Positions 10,948 to 22,296 are shown, numbered from the stretch's first letter. The stretch is 64,000 nucleotides of DNA from Diogma glabrata (GCA_963693315.1 OY856188.1:155948730-156012729); one strand, 5' to 3'. The notes: generated by a model from the letters alone, not told the origin. Program-made: numbers and translations.

Positions 10948-11285
10948 TATTTTCTTTTTTATATATTAGCGAACAACGAACAACAAAAACGAAACTTTTT
11001 TTTCTCATTCATTTCAGTCGTCTTTTGTCTTTGAACAAAGGATGGTTTTCGAGTCGTCGGAATAAAAGAGATTATATGCGTAATATGCGTAATAATGTTG
11101 ATTTTATGAATGATATTTTATGAATGATATTTATGATGATATTTTATGAATGATATTTTCTTTTTTATATATTAGCTATCGAACAACGAACAACAAAAAC
11201 GAAACTTAAAAATTTATTTTCTTTTTTAAATCATTCATTTCAGTCGTCTTTTGTCTTTGAACAAGGACGGTTTTCGATATTATTT
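10948..11285. repeat. Diverged direct repeat pair, about 210 bp apart
   Basis: GAACAACGAACAACAAAAAC followed by an AAACTT...CATTTCAGTCGTCTTTTGTC block occurs near 10971 and again near 11181, with an AT-rich spacer. Non-coding. Confidence 0.7.
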
Positions 11286-11308
11286 CGATTATTTTGTTTA
11301 TTGATATA

Positions 11309-12265
11309 GAGATATTTGCGTAATATTTTTCTTTGTTTTCTTATTATAGGAGGGCTATTATTTTGAAAACGTACATTTTTTTGTTGAGTTTTAAATTTTT
11401 GATTTTTAAAAAATCTGAAATTTTGATATTTTGTTGGTATTGACGAAAGGAAAAAAGTTGTTTCTGCTTTTATTTTTTGTGTACTCTGAATCGGTGTTAT
11501 GCGCGGTTGAATTTTTGAGGCTTTTTCACGTAGTTTTGGTAATGGTTTAAAACTTAAACTTTTTTTTCTTATTTTATATTTATTTTCTCTTAGTTATTTT
11601 ATACATTTCCTTTGAAGTTTAGAGAATTTAGTTTATGAATTGGTTTAGGGGTCGATAGACGTAATATTTTTCTTTGTTTTTTTATTACAGGAGGGCTATT
11701 ATTTTGAAAACGTACATTTTTTTGTTGATTTTTAAATTTTTGATTTTTAAAAAATCTGAAATTTTGATACTTTGTTGGTATTGACGAAAGGAAAAAAGTT
11801 GTTTCTGCTTTTATTTTTTGTGTACTCTCAATCGGCGTTATACGCGGTTGAATTTTTGAGGCATTTTCACGTAGCTTTGGTAATGGTTTAAAACTTAAAA
11901 CTTTTTTTTCTTTTTTTATATTTATTTTCTCTTAGTTAGTTTATACATTTCCTTTGAAGTTTAGAGAATTTAGTTTATGAATTGATTTAGGGGTCGAAAG
12001 ACGTAATATTTTTCTTTGTTTTTTTGTTATAGGAGGGCTATTATTTTGAAAACGTACATTTTTTTGTTGATTTTTAAATTTTTGGTTTTTAAAAAATCTG
12101 AAATTTTGATATTTTGTTGGTATTGACGAAAGGAAAAAAGTTATTTCTGCTTTTATTTTTTGTGTACTCTGAATCGGAGTTATGCGCGGTTGAATTTTTG
12201 AGGCTTTTTCACGTAGTTTTGGTAATGGTGTCAATGTTTTGTGAATAGGTGCCACAAATTTCATC
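11309..12265. repeat. 342-bp tandem repeat, about 2.8 copies
   Basis: The AGGAGGGCTATTATTTTGAA landmark recurs at about 11348, 11689 and 12031. Units differ by scattered substitutions. The third is truncated before the AAACTTTT...TTTATATTTATTT part. The 107-codon minus-strand ORF in the last unit is basic and repeat-derived and is not supported as a gene. Confidence 0.85.
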
Positions 12266-12317
12266 CGACTTAAGTATATTTTTGCAAGTAAAAAGAAAAA
12301 TAACTGAATAATTGAAA

Positions 12318-12811
12318 CTAGGAGGGCCCGGCGTGCTTCGCTACGCTTATAAATAAAGTTTTTGCGTAGACATTTTGTTGACGTAGAAGCAATGATTTCA
12401 AAAAGTGGTAATGAGAAATGCTAGCATATAATTTTTAATTTTTCTTTTTAAATATATGAATGAAAAATATTCAAAACTCTAGCTGATCAGTTCGGATATA
12501 TGAAAAATTAGCGATCAAATAAGTTTTTAAGTAAGCTTATTTGATCACTAACTATGAAAAATTAGCGATCAAATAAGTTTTTAAGTAAGCTTATTTGATC
12601 ACTAACTTATTTGATCGCTAATTTTTCATATATCCGAACTGATCAGCTAGAGTTCTGATTATTTTTCATTCATATATTTAAAAAGAAAAATTAAAAATTA
12701 TATGCTAGCATTTCTCATTACCACTTTTTGAAATCATTGCTTCTACGTCAACAAAATGTCTACGCAAAAACTTTATTTTTAAGCGTAGCGAAGCACGCCG
12801 GGCCCTCCTAG
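12318..12811. mobile_element. 494-bp near-perfect palindrome (foldback element)
   Basis: Starts CTAGGAGGGCCCGGCGTGCT and ends with its complement AGCACGCCGGGCCCTCCTAG. The arms match over roughly 200 bp each, apart from a few bases such as CTTATAAATAAAG versus CTTTATTTTTAAG. The centre has a direct duplication of a TATGAAAAATTAGCGATCAA segment. No ORF. It has the look of a MITE/foldback element; no clear target-site duplication could be read. Confidence 0.8.
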
Positions 12812-13690
12812 TAATAATATAATAGCATAAAAATTTCAAACTTTTAGCGGTTAACCAAACTGCGAAAATCAATATTTAGAACCACACAAATTTCGAATTT
12901 ACTTTTATTAATATTATTAAATTAATTAAATTAAAATATTATTAAATTTTGGTTATTAAATATTTAAAAATAATCAATTTTCAAAACTTTTAATTAAGCA
13001 CTACACAAAGCACTACAAATTGGTTTATATTTAGCTTAGCACAGCACAAAAGACTTTAATTTGGTATCGCAAACTATATAGAAAGTAAAAATAAAGAAAG
13101 TAAAAGTAAAGTATATACATCATTTTCAATCATAGATTATTTAAATATCTAAATGTATTTTTATGTTTCTATATTTACATACAACTACAAACAATTATAA
13201 AGTAGTGTTGTATCCTACTCTTTCGAAAGTAATTAACACATTTCCTATTGTGTATTTCAAATCCCCATAACTAAAAATAAAATAGAATAATCAGTAAAGA
13301 GTAGCTAATATCATGGAAAAAAATTATTTACAGGCCTGAACTGCACATTAAATGAAATGTTAATCAATTAATACCGAGATGTTTTATTCTTACTCCAAAT
13401 TTATAGTAAAATTCATTGAACGAGAAAAATAGGTAGTTGTTTTGTAAAATTACGATTAGATCTTAGTATATAAGACCCAAAGATTAATTACAGTTAAATT
13501 CAGTTAATTGGTATTGCGATACTTTACTGGAAGTATTTGTTTTTACGTCAGCTATACCGTAGAAACATACAATAGTGATGAATTTTATTTTTTCTTTTAA
13601 AACTCTTATCAAATATAAATTAAAAACTAATAACACCTTGTTTTTATATTTCGCAAATATGTTTTTATTTTTATTTTCTAAAAATTTTTT
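12812..13690. other. AT-rich stretch, nothing recognised
   Basis: Short overlapping ORFs on both strands near 13484-13757 are low-complexity and unsupported. No repeat or RNA gene seen. Confidence 0.5.
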
Positions 13691-13726
13691 GCTCAATGCA
13701 TTTCGGCTTACGCCATTATCAAGAGC
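13691..13726 (-). ncRNA. Decayed minimal hammerhead motif downstream of PLE 1
   Basis: Minus strand reads GCTC, TTGATAA, TGGC-GTAA-GCC, GAAATGCATT, GAGC. Helix I (GCTC/GAGC), helix II (GGC/GCC) and the GAAA core are in place, with the short self-complementary helix III (ATGCAT) typical of PLE hammerheads. The CUGANGA core is changed at two positions to UUGAUAA, so cleavage is not expected. Confidence 0.45.
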
Positions 13727-13904
13727 GATTCAAAAGTTTATGAAGAAAAAATTTTGATTTGAATCAAAAATAAAATGAAAAATGAATAACTAGATTAAAT
13801 AATTTATATAAACAAATTGTTAAAACATTTAATTAAAAAGTAGGTAATTTTCTATTTAATTGGTTGATAATGGAAATACCATAAATTTATTGATTTAATA
13901 GTTT

Positions 13905-15192
13905 CTAAAAATGATGACCGAAAAATAGATTCGGATTTGTCAAAGGAGAACAAATAACGTCGGTTTGAGAATTTAGTAAATTTTTGTTAAAGTGCATTGC
14001 TTTACGTATTTCAAAAGCTTCCAGAAGATCAAGTTTAAGACCTTTCGTTTCATATTGTAAAATTTGAATATTGTTGTTATTTATAAAATTACTAGTATGA
14101 TTTTCCTCAATTAAATGATTAGAAAAGGTGGAAGATGTTTGTCCTAATCTTAAACTACGAAAATGTTCAGCACATCGAACATGAAACGGACGACCTGTCT
14201 GTCCAATATAGATTGCATCACAGTCAGAACAAGATAGTTGATAGACTCCAGATTTTGAAAACTTACTTAATTTTTGTTTATTATTTACAAGAAGATTTTG
14301 AAGGTTATGATTATTATAATAAGCACAACTTAAATTTGTATGTTTTGAAATTTTGTTTCCTAATTTTTGGCTTAAATTACCTGTGTAAAGTATTTTACGC
14401 CATAATTTTGTTTCAAGGACGGGGTTTGGATAAATTAAATTATAAGAAATCTTTTTTAATTTCTTACGTAAAATTTTGTGAACTAATGTAGGATTATATC
14501 CATTATTAAGAGTTATGTTCGAAATAACATTTAATTCCTTTTGAAAATTAGCTGCGGAAAGAGGGACTTTTATAAGTCTATCAACCAATGCATGAATGGC
14601 TGAATGTTTTATATTTGACGAATGATTAGAAGTAGAGTGTATAATAGAATCTGTACATGTTGGCTTACGATAAATATTAAAAGAGAATTTAGAAAATGAA
14701 TGACTTATACTTATATCAAGAAAATTGATGCAATTTTCGACTTCTTTTTCGATTGTAAATTTAATAGAAATATGTTTATTATTAATTATTTCAAGAAACG
14801 ACTCTAATTCTAAATCAGTTCCAGTCCAAAGACAAAGAATATCATCAACATAACGATACCAAAATAAAACATGACTAGAAAGTGGAATTGATACATCTAA
14901 AATTTCGATCTCAAAAAAGTTCATAAAAATTTCTGCCAAAAGTGGGGACAAAGGAGATCCCATTGGTAGTCCGTCTGTGAATTTATAATATCTATTATCA
15001 AAACAAAAGTAATTTTGCTCTACACAAGTTTTGTACATCATGGAGAGCTCATTTCGAATGTCATCAGATTGAACGGAATTATTAATAATTTTGAATACAA
15101 CAGTATTTAGAACGTTAATAGGAATAGATGTAAATAAGCTGGTTACATCAAAGGAAATTAATTTTGAAGATGAAGGAACAACAATATTAATG
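13905..15192 (-). pseudogene. Penelope-like element: reverse transcriptase plus GIY-YIG endonuclease, 5'-truncated
   Basis: Continuous reading frame of more than 400 codons ending at 13905. It opens inside the RT with KLISFDVTSLFTSIPI (motif A, 15100-15190). From the first ATG at 15041 follow GLPMGSPLSP (residues 24-33), the catalytic YVDD (64-67) and NFLDISISH. The C-terminal endonuclease shows GVY (265-267), a C-x-x-C pair (271, 274), YIG (278-280) and a conserved Arg near 284-289. RT plus GIY-YIG in this order is diagnostic of endonuclease-positive PLEs. The N-terminal third of the RT is missing at a sharp edge near 15192, so the copy is dead although the remaining frame has no stops. It would encode telomerase-related reverse transcription with nicking of target DNA. 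Confidence 0.9.
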
Positions 15193-15706
15193 ATTAATTA
15201 ATAATTTTTATTAATTTTTAATTCAATTATTAATTTTTTATTTTTTCAAATATAAATGCTTCAAACGATTGTAAAAACAAAGATCTGCTCAAGACTCTGA
15301 GATATCAAGAATTCAGTTAAATGTACTTCATATTGTTTTCGAAAAAAAAATTGTTTCGTTTTAAATGGCTGCAAAACTAATACGAACTATTGCGCCGTCG
15401 GAAAACTATAACAGATCGTAAGTAAACATAATAAAAGAACTAATACCAAACGAGGAATCAATCTGCAAACTTCTCAAAAATCTCTTTATTTATCGTTGAA
15501 AAATTTCTACTTTTCTTAATAAACGACTTACATCTACTAATACTTTATTTTTTTTTTTTAGTCCGGAAAAAAATTAGCTAAATTCTTCTTTTCAATAATT
15601 AAAACTGACACAACCTGATATTTTCTAATCCAACTGTTGCAGGTCCAATTGGTTTAGAAATTATTTTAGAAAGCCTCAGTAAACCTCCTCAATTATTTCA
15701 AATTCT
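15193..15706. other. AT-rich stretch, nothing recognised
   Basis: No ORF or repeat structure beyond A/T runs. Confidence 0.5.
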
Positions 15707-16790
15707 ACTCAAAAAAAATCCCAGCGGCAGGTATATCCGCTAGAAATAGGTAGATTTCGGGGTCAGACGGTTTTGTGTCCAAATAAAATTAGATAAGTCA
15801 GATTAGTTTAAATAAAAAATATAAGTAGAAACAGAATAATTCAAAAAAATTATCGAACCAAATTAAATACATTATCCGAACTAATGCCATCAATACAATT
15901 TCGGAACAGTTTTATTTAAGTTGGTTTAAACTACTTTTAATAACATATTAAATCCACCAAAGATCAAATGAACTACGTCACAACTACAATTATACCATCA
16001 CACATAATTTATAATCAAACATTATCAAACAATTTTATTTCAAAATCATCTTTTGTTGTTGTGTTTTTTTGTTCTTATTTAATCTTTTTTCAAACGGTTA
16101 CTTAGTAAAAAAAATAAAAACAAAAGAGATTTTGATAATTTTTCTATGGTATTAAATGGGTTGATATTTTTCTTGTAAGGGTTGCATTATAATGCTTATA
16201 AAAATGGAACCTTTTGGGTTAGAAAGCTGAAATTTTTTGAGGCTATAGTTGAAAAGTATGTTTAAAAGCTAAGATGAATTTAAATAACATAAACTGAAAC
16301 ATGATGAAAGCAGTGTCTTTTGCGTTTGTTTTTATTTCAACAGCCGTAGGGTCTCAACCGTTAGACTTAAACTATTATTTTTTTAAATTTTGGAAAGATT
16401 TATATTTTAAGTACGTGAAAAAAAGTTTTCAACTATGAGCTTGGCCATTTCAGCTAGATCAAGGGCAGCAAAGTTTAGTGAATTTTTAAAACAGCTGATT
16501 TTTGAGGAACCTGAAACGCCAAAGTAGTCATCTGGATAAAAATGATAAAAAAAGATTCAAATATTCAATATTTTTAAATTTTATTAAAATATTATTATTC
16601 AAACGGAAGTTATAGCGCCCTAGATTATTCGACTTTTTAGGCTCTAGCCGCTTAACCGGTACCCGGATATGGCCAGTTCACGAACTTGTCCAAGACATTA
16701 TTTGCCGAAATATACACAGAAAATTATTTTGGTGGAGGTCGAAAAATGCGACCGTGAGAGTGCCGCTAAATTCCGTTATACCTCATATCG

Positions 16791-16826
<36 letters not shown>

Positions 16827-16949
16827 TTTTTTTTTTGTTTTTTCATCTCCGCTTATCACAAATAGTCGTTTGGCATCAAAATTTTTCCGAAATTCCGAGA
16901 TTAAGCCCATTGCAATAGGTAGATTTTTATATGAAATCTACCTAAAACG
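15707..16949 (+). mobile_element. 1.24-kb non-autonomous element, copy 1
   Basis: The whole stretch reappears in inverted orientation at 40057-41405, with similarity starting at AAAAAAAATCCCAGCGGCAG and ending after AAATCTACCTAAAA. Near the left end is TAGGTAGATTTC; the right end is a hairpin AGGTAGATTT-TTATATG-AAATCTACCT, so the two ends share an inverted 12-mer. A (TA)n tract lies at about 16794-16820. No real ORF; the 97-codon ORF at 16669-16962 runs through the (TA)n and T-run and is an artefact. Confidence 0.8.
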
Positions 16950-17559
16950 GCACTTAATCTAACAAAACCTAATATTATGTTCCATCCCATAGTCCAGATT
17001 AACTTCTCCGTTTATTTGAAATGCTTTTCATTTTGAAACGACGACAATTGCTATAAATGCAACTTTTGTAAAACATTTAATCTGCAGCAAAATCATATTT
17101 GCATACTCTTCTTATTATTAGGGCTAGCTTTAATGAGAAGATTGCACAAGGATCTTTCTAAACTGTTTAGAACGACTCTTGAAAATGAAAGCTTAGCTTT
17201 CAATTTCATGTTCAATTAAATTGCTTTTTTTGACACACAATAATCATGCCCTCACATACAGATGCCAACCATCAACATTTTCTCAGTTCAAAGTTACTGC
17301 TAATTATAACTTGAAATTTTAAGCAAAAAATATGCATTATTTCTTTTTTACTTACTTTCGGTACAGCTACCGAACTCATGGTCCTTCGGTTCTTACCATT
17401 CACGAAACATATTTTTAGAAACAAAAATCATTGAAAATCAAGACACCAATGGCAGCCGGTAGACCAACGGACGTTTTTTAGTAGTTACTTAGAATAACAA
17501 GTGAGATCAAAACGTCGAAAAGTGACAAAAAAAGTGCAGGGTAATTTTTGACCCGAGAT
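16950..17559. other. AT-rich stretch, nothing recognised
   Basis: No ORF, RNA gene or repeat pair found by eye. Confidence 0.45.
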
Positions 17560-17900
17560 CGTAATAATTCTTTCATACCGAAGTAATATGTTACTATAGA
17601 AGAGCGAAATATTTAATCAGTGTTTTGATGCAAGCAAGCCTCTAATACAAGTTTAGCATGTAACATTTGTTGAAGTAACTATAGTTGCTGCTAAACATAT
17701 AAAATATAGGCATTAGCATTTTACACTTTAGTGCACAGTTAAAAAAAAATTGAATATGTAATGCAAATTGCTACACATAGAGGTCCTACGGAAGTTTCCA
17801 TTGCAAAACAATACAAGGCTTGCTATATAAAGTTAAACTAATGCTCTTTGCATCAATATTTAACAGAGTACTTGGAGTAAAATAAAAAAGCTTGTTGTTT
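17560..17900 (+). repeat. Old dispersed repeat, inverted relative is at about 44.8-45.05 kb
   Basis: The segment around 17750-17860 (TTGAATATGTAATGCAAATT ... CTACACATAGAGG ... ACGGAAGTTTCCATTGCAAA) is a clearly diverged reverse complement of 44.9-45.03 kb. Non-coding; family unknown. Confidence 0.55.
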
Positions 17901-18087
17901 AAAAATGTCTGTTATTTGAATTAAATAAATTACGCGCAACATTTTTTTAGTATGACATTTTAATGCAAATTACATCATAGTTTCGAGATACTTTGATTAT
18001 TATACTCACCTGCCGATTATTATACTCACCATTAATCAAATTAAAATCAAAAAATTACAACGGAAAAAATTAAAACATACATACCAC

Positions 18088-19195
18088 TAGTGATTGCAAA
18101 TTACCCGATTTCAAATTACCCGGTTACTCGATTAGTATTTTCCAAATTACCCGGATTACCCGGATAACCCGGGTAGTTATAAAAAAATTAAAAGATGAAA
18201 AACAATAAAAAAAACCTCACAGTAGTAAACTAAAAATTGATCATTTTTTAATTATAAAATAATATTTCAAAAATATTAAAGCATTTAGGGTAGCTGTACT
18301 CATCCGATTTCGTATTTTCTATTTTAAATTCCTGCAATAGAAAAAACCCGCTCCGATAAAGTGGATCTTCACGGTCAATAACGATTGATTTAAATTTTCT
18401 ATCATTTTTTCGGTTTCCTTTATTTACATACAAAATTTTCAGCTCTTTATCAACTGTAGTACCCCTGTTATCTATAGTAGATCTTGTGTAGACAGCAATA
18501 CATTTTTGTAGTTGTAAATTTTCAATATTATAATTAGACGCATCATTATCAGATTTGATTTTTCATTGCTGACGTATTTCCCCATTTAGTTGAAATTATT
18601 CGTGCACATCCAACTACGTGGCACGGAGATTTATCTGATGACATTTTCTTGAACTGGTCCCAAACTTTCGATGACACTTATTTTAATTATTAGCTTAAAT
18701 CTTAAATAAAAACTTTTCATAATATATTTACCGTTTCTATTTTAAACTAAATACAAACAAATAACCAATGAAGACCCCTAATTTTTTATGACTTAATTTT
18801 AATTTTAATAAGAACTAAAATTCCATAAATTTTGTTATGTGTTCTTCGTCGTTCTTCTGTTGTTTTCGTAATCCAAACAATAATAATTAACTAGAGGGCA
18901 GTTTAATGTTTACGGATGTGGTTGGTTTAATGTTTATGGGCATATATTGCAATTTGTATGGTTAGAATAGAATCATTTGTCAACAACTAGCATAAAGAAT
19001 AATTCAAATTTGCAAAAAGAGAATGAGCTGAATTGTATATTTGAATTTAGACTGAATTTTGTAAATTTTATTGAGAAAAAACTGGACCTTTTGTTGTTCG
19101 GGTACCCGACCAAAATATCCGGATATTAAATACCCGAAAAATCTTCCTAAATACCCGGGTATCCGGGTACCCGGATACCAAGATTGCAAACACTA
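18088..19195 (-). mobile_element. hAT-type DNA transposon remnant with 8-bp TSD
   Basis: Flanked by the 8-bp direct repeat CATACCAC (18080-18087 and 19196-19203). The termini are TAGTGATTGCAA and, inverted, TAGTGTTTGCAA, a standard hAT TIR form. Subterminal DNA at both ends is packed with TACCCGG / CCCGGGTA-like motifs, plausible transposase binding sites. Internally there is only a BED-finger relic on the minus strand (18549-18677); most of a transposase gene is gone. Boundaries are well supported. Confidence 0.88.
18549..18677 (-). pseudogene. BED zinc-finger relic of a hAT transposase
   Basis: Minus strand encodes SSKVWDQFKKM, then C-H-V-V-G-C, then KWGNTSAMKNQ before a stop. The aromatic V-W-x-x-F, the Cys pair and the GNTSAM segment are the BED-finger pattern used by hAT transposases for DNA binding. 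The final zinc-ligand His position reads Gln, and the frame stops straight after the finger. Confidence 0.65.
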
Positions 19196-19203
19196 CATAC
19201 CAC

Positions 19204-19967
19204 CTTAATACTATTATTATAGACTTCCAGCTGAGAAGCGATAACTAAAACATCGGATTGCCTTCTATTAGTAGTATACTGGTCTATTAGTATTATATAT
19301 TATATTATCGCTATTGCTAATTTGAGATGTTTCTTTTGAAAAACTAAAGTCATTCCAAATAAGGATCAGATTTGTCAAAAACCAAAACACTGTTCTAAGG
19401 TTTGAATTTTTTTCCACTTTTGGTTGTTTTCAAACAACTTGTGCCCACAGTTTAGTCAGTCTACTAAACAATCGCTTTGATACGAAACAGTAGTACAATG
19501 AGTATAAGAAAATGAGTGTAATAGCCCTTAAACTCTTTTTCATCGATTGTACTGCACCCATAGGGGATTTTTTTAGATTTTTCGCTAATACGGATCATTA
19601 AAGTAGTATTTATGATAAAGCGATATCTCAGCTAATTTATTTTTGTTTAAATAAAATATGCTGTGGTAAGAATTACCAAATGTGTCACAACAACATATAA
19701 GAAGTTTGTAAGACCTAGATACCACAACAACAAGCGTTCTGAGGTGTTGATGAACAAGAATCTTCTTTGTGTTTATTCCATATTTGTTTTTAAGAATTCC
19801 AGTCCTGTCTTAAATATACGAGCACTATATTAATTCACATATGTATATCCAAATTTTTGAAAGATAACCATTTAATATCTGACGCACTCTAAAAAATTTT
19901 TGTTGAAAATTACTACAATTAATGTAGGTTACTTGTGACAGCAATTACTGTAGTAAATTTGCCTTGC
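19204..19967. other. AT-rich stretch, nothing recognised
   Basis: No supported ORF or repeat. Confidence 0.45.
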
Positions 19968-20668
19968 GGTGACTGTAGAGATGTGACGATATTTAGGTAG
20001 CAGCTACTTTTTCACTGTTACTCAAAAGTAGCAATCACTGCCTGTTACTAAATATTTAAAGTAGCAGCTCCTATTATTTTGATCGCTGTGAATTTTTGAA
20101 ACTAAAATTCAGGCAGCTACTTTAGCATTTTTTCTTTTAAAGTAAAAATACAACAAGAACAGGTAGATAAAATCACTTTGATTTCTAAAAGTAACAGTTC
20201 CTATTATTTGGTCGCTGTGATTCAGACTGCTACTTTAGTATTTTTTTCTTTTAAAATAAAAATACGAACAAGAAAAGAACATGAAAATAAAATCACTGTG
20301 ATTTCTAAAAGTAACAGTTCCTATTACTTGGTCGCTGTGATTTAGACTGCTACCTGCTACTTTAGTATTTTTTTCTTTTAAAATAAAAATACGAACAAGG
20401 AACAGGAAAATAAAACAATCGCTGTGATTTCTTTGATATCACTAAAAACATTGATATTTAAGTTGCAGTGATTTTTTGTATTTTGTTCGTATTTTTTTAT
20501 TTGAAAGGAAAAAAATTGTATTTGAATTAGTATATATTTGAATTAATAGAATAATCAAATTAAAAATTTATCGAATGTGCATTGAATGAACTTTATTTTC
20601 TTTAAAGATATTTAATAAATTAAAACAAATTCGTTGGTTGAAGCCTAATTATTTTATTTATAAAATTT

Positions 20669-20709
20669 ATTTTAACGTTTCGATATAATTTATATCATCT
20701 TCAGAAAAT
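20669..20709 (-). ncRNA. Minimal (PLE-type) hammerhead motif, left arm
   Basis: Inverted copy of the motif at 21725-21765, with the same core and helices. Confidence 0.7.
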
Positions 20710-20753
20710 GGTAAAAAAATGAAACAATCAAAAATAATAATTATTATTATTAT

Positions 20754-21664
20754 TAGAGATGTGACGATATTTAGGTAGCAGCTACTTTTTCACTGTTACT
20801 CAAAAGTAGCAATCACTGCCTGTTACTAAATATTTAAAGTAGCAGCTCCTATTATTTTGTTCGCTGTGAATTTTTGAAACTAAAAGTAAAGTAAAGTATT
20901 TTAAAGTAAAAATACAACAAGAAGAGGAAAATAAAATCACTTTGATTTCTAAAAGTAACAGTTCCTATTATTTGGTCGCTGTGATTCAGACTGCTACTTT
21001 AGTATTTTTTTCTTTTAAAATAAAAATACGAACAAGAAAAGAACAGGAAAATAAAATCACTGTGATTTCTAAAAGTAACAGTTCCTATTATTTGGTCGCT
21101 GTGATTTAGACTGCTACCTGCTACTTTAGTATTTTTTTCTTTTAAAATAAAAATACGAATAAGAAAAGAACAGAAAAATAAAATCACTGTGATTTCTAAA
21201 AGTAACAGTTCCTATTATTTGGTCGCTGTGATTTAGACTGCTACCTGCTACTTTAGTATTTTTTTCTTTTAAAATAAAAATACGAACAAGGAACAGGAAA
21301 ATAAAAAAATCGCTGTGATTTCTTTGATATCACTAAAAACATTGATATTTAAGTAGCAGTGATTTTTTGTTTTTGTTCGTATTTTTTTATTTGAAAGGAA
21401 AAAATTGCATTTGAATTAGTTTATATTTGAATTAATAGAATAATCAAATTAAAAATACATTGAATGAACTTTATTTTCTTTAAAGATATTTAATACATAC
21501 AAAAACGTTATTTGATAATATTACATACTTGACTTTGGACTTTTTTCTTTATTTTTTAAAAATCACACCTGTTACTAAAGTCGCTGTTATTTTTCACAGT
21601 GATTTGAAAGTAGCAGTAACAGTTTGTAACAGTGATTGAAAAGTAGCAGTTTTGCCCATCTCTA
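20754..21664 (+). mobile_element. Inner hAT-type non-autonomous element with 8-bp TSD
   Basis: 911 bp, termini TAGAGATGTGACG and GCCCATCTCTA, flanked by ATTATTAT (20746-20753 and 21665-21672). Same family as the outer element, with one more copy of the internal repeat of about 120 bp. It inserted into the centre of the PLE foldback, so it is the youngest layer here. No ORF. Confidence 0.82.
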
Positions 21665-21724
21665 ATTATTATTATTAATAATTATTATTTTAATTATTAT
21701 TTTTGATTGTTTCATTTTTTTACC

Positions 21725-21765
21725 ATTTTCTGAAGATGATATAAATTATATCGAAACGTTAAAAT
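21725..21765 (+). ncRNA. Minimal (PLE-type) hammerhead motif, right arm
   Basis: Helix I ATTTT (21725-21729) pairs with AAAAT (21761-21765); core CTGAAGA (21730-21736; position 7 of the core is variable); helix II GATATAA/TTATATC around a single A, after one unpaired T; GAAA (21753-21756); two-base-pair helix III ACGT; cleavage after T21760. This is the minimal type I form described for PLEs, thought to work as dimers. Confidence 0.72.
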
Positions 21766-22041
21766 AAATTTTATAAATAAAATAATTAGGCTTCAACCAA
21801 CGAATTTGTTTTAATTTGAAAATTAAAATTACAGCCTACAAATATTTTTTTAAAAAAAAAAGATATTTAATACATACAAAAACGTTATTTGATAATATTA
21901 CATACTTGACTTTGGACTTTTTTCTTTATTTTTTAAAAATCACACCTGTTACTAAAGTCGCTGTTATTTTTCACAGTGATTTGAAAGTAGCAGTAACAGT
22001 TTGTAACAGTGACTGAAAAGTAGCAGTTTTGCCCATCTCTA

Positions 22042-22290
22042 GCGGTGAGGAAAATAAAATGTTTATACCATTTTTTAAGTTTATAAATACCATTAACGAT
22101 CATAGCTGGAAAAGTAATTGAACTAGAGGGAAATTTCACATTTTTAGAACGAATTTCAAATAAAAGATTGTAAATGAGTAAAAATATTAATTAGTTTTAT
22201 TTCAATATATATTGTATAATATTAATTTTTTTCTAAAATAGAAAACTATTATTTACAGATTACGTCCAATATATGTAATAGTAGATTTTT
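22042..22290. other. AT-rich stretch, nothing recognised
   Basis: No supported feature. Confidence 0.4.
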
Positions 22291-22296
22291 ATACAA

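Larger units (their letters stand above)
20618..21858 (+). mobile_element. PLE-derived foldback insertion with 14-bp TSD
   Basis: Flanked by AAAGATATTTAATA (20604-20617 and 21859-21872), a length typical of target-primed reverse transcription. The two arms (about 20625-20745 and 21673-21815) are almost perfect inverted copies, and each holds a minimal PLE-type hammerhead. The right arm continues into an A-rich tail (about 21849-21860). Inverted plus direct partial copies are a known habit of PLE insertions. A second hAT copy sits exactly at the centre. Confidence 0.75.
19976..22041 (+). mobile_element. Outer hAT-type non-autonomous element, split by a nested insertion
   Basis: Left terminus TAGAGATGTGACGATATTTA, right terminus ends GCCCATCTCTA; the inverted right end TAGAGATGGGC is a common hAT-type terminus. 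A GCGGTGA stretch occurs on both sides (from 19966 and from 22042) and may be the duplicated target, offset by two bases on the left. Subterminal and internal DNA is rich in GTAGCAGTGATT / CACTGCTAC motifs and holds internal repeats of about 120 bp (AAAAGTAACAGTTCCTATTA ...). The element is interrupted at 20618-21858. No ORF. Confidence 0.75.

Noticed and set aside
11941..12264. 107-codon ORF
   Set aside because: Falls in the last unit of a 342-bp tandem repeat; the frame is not kept in the other units.
13484..13757. Overlapping 60-70 codon ORFs
   Set aside because: AT-driven low-complexity translations with no domain; opposite strands cover the same bases.
16669..16962. 97-codon ORF
   Set aside because: Lies inside a non-autonomous element and runs through (TA)n and T runs; not preserved in the sister copy.
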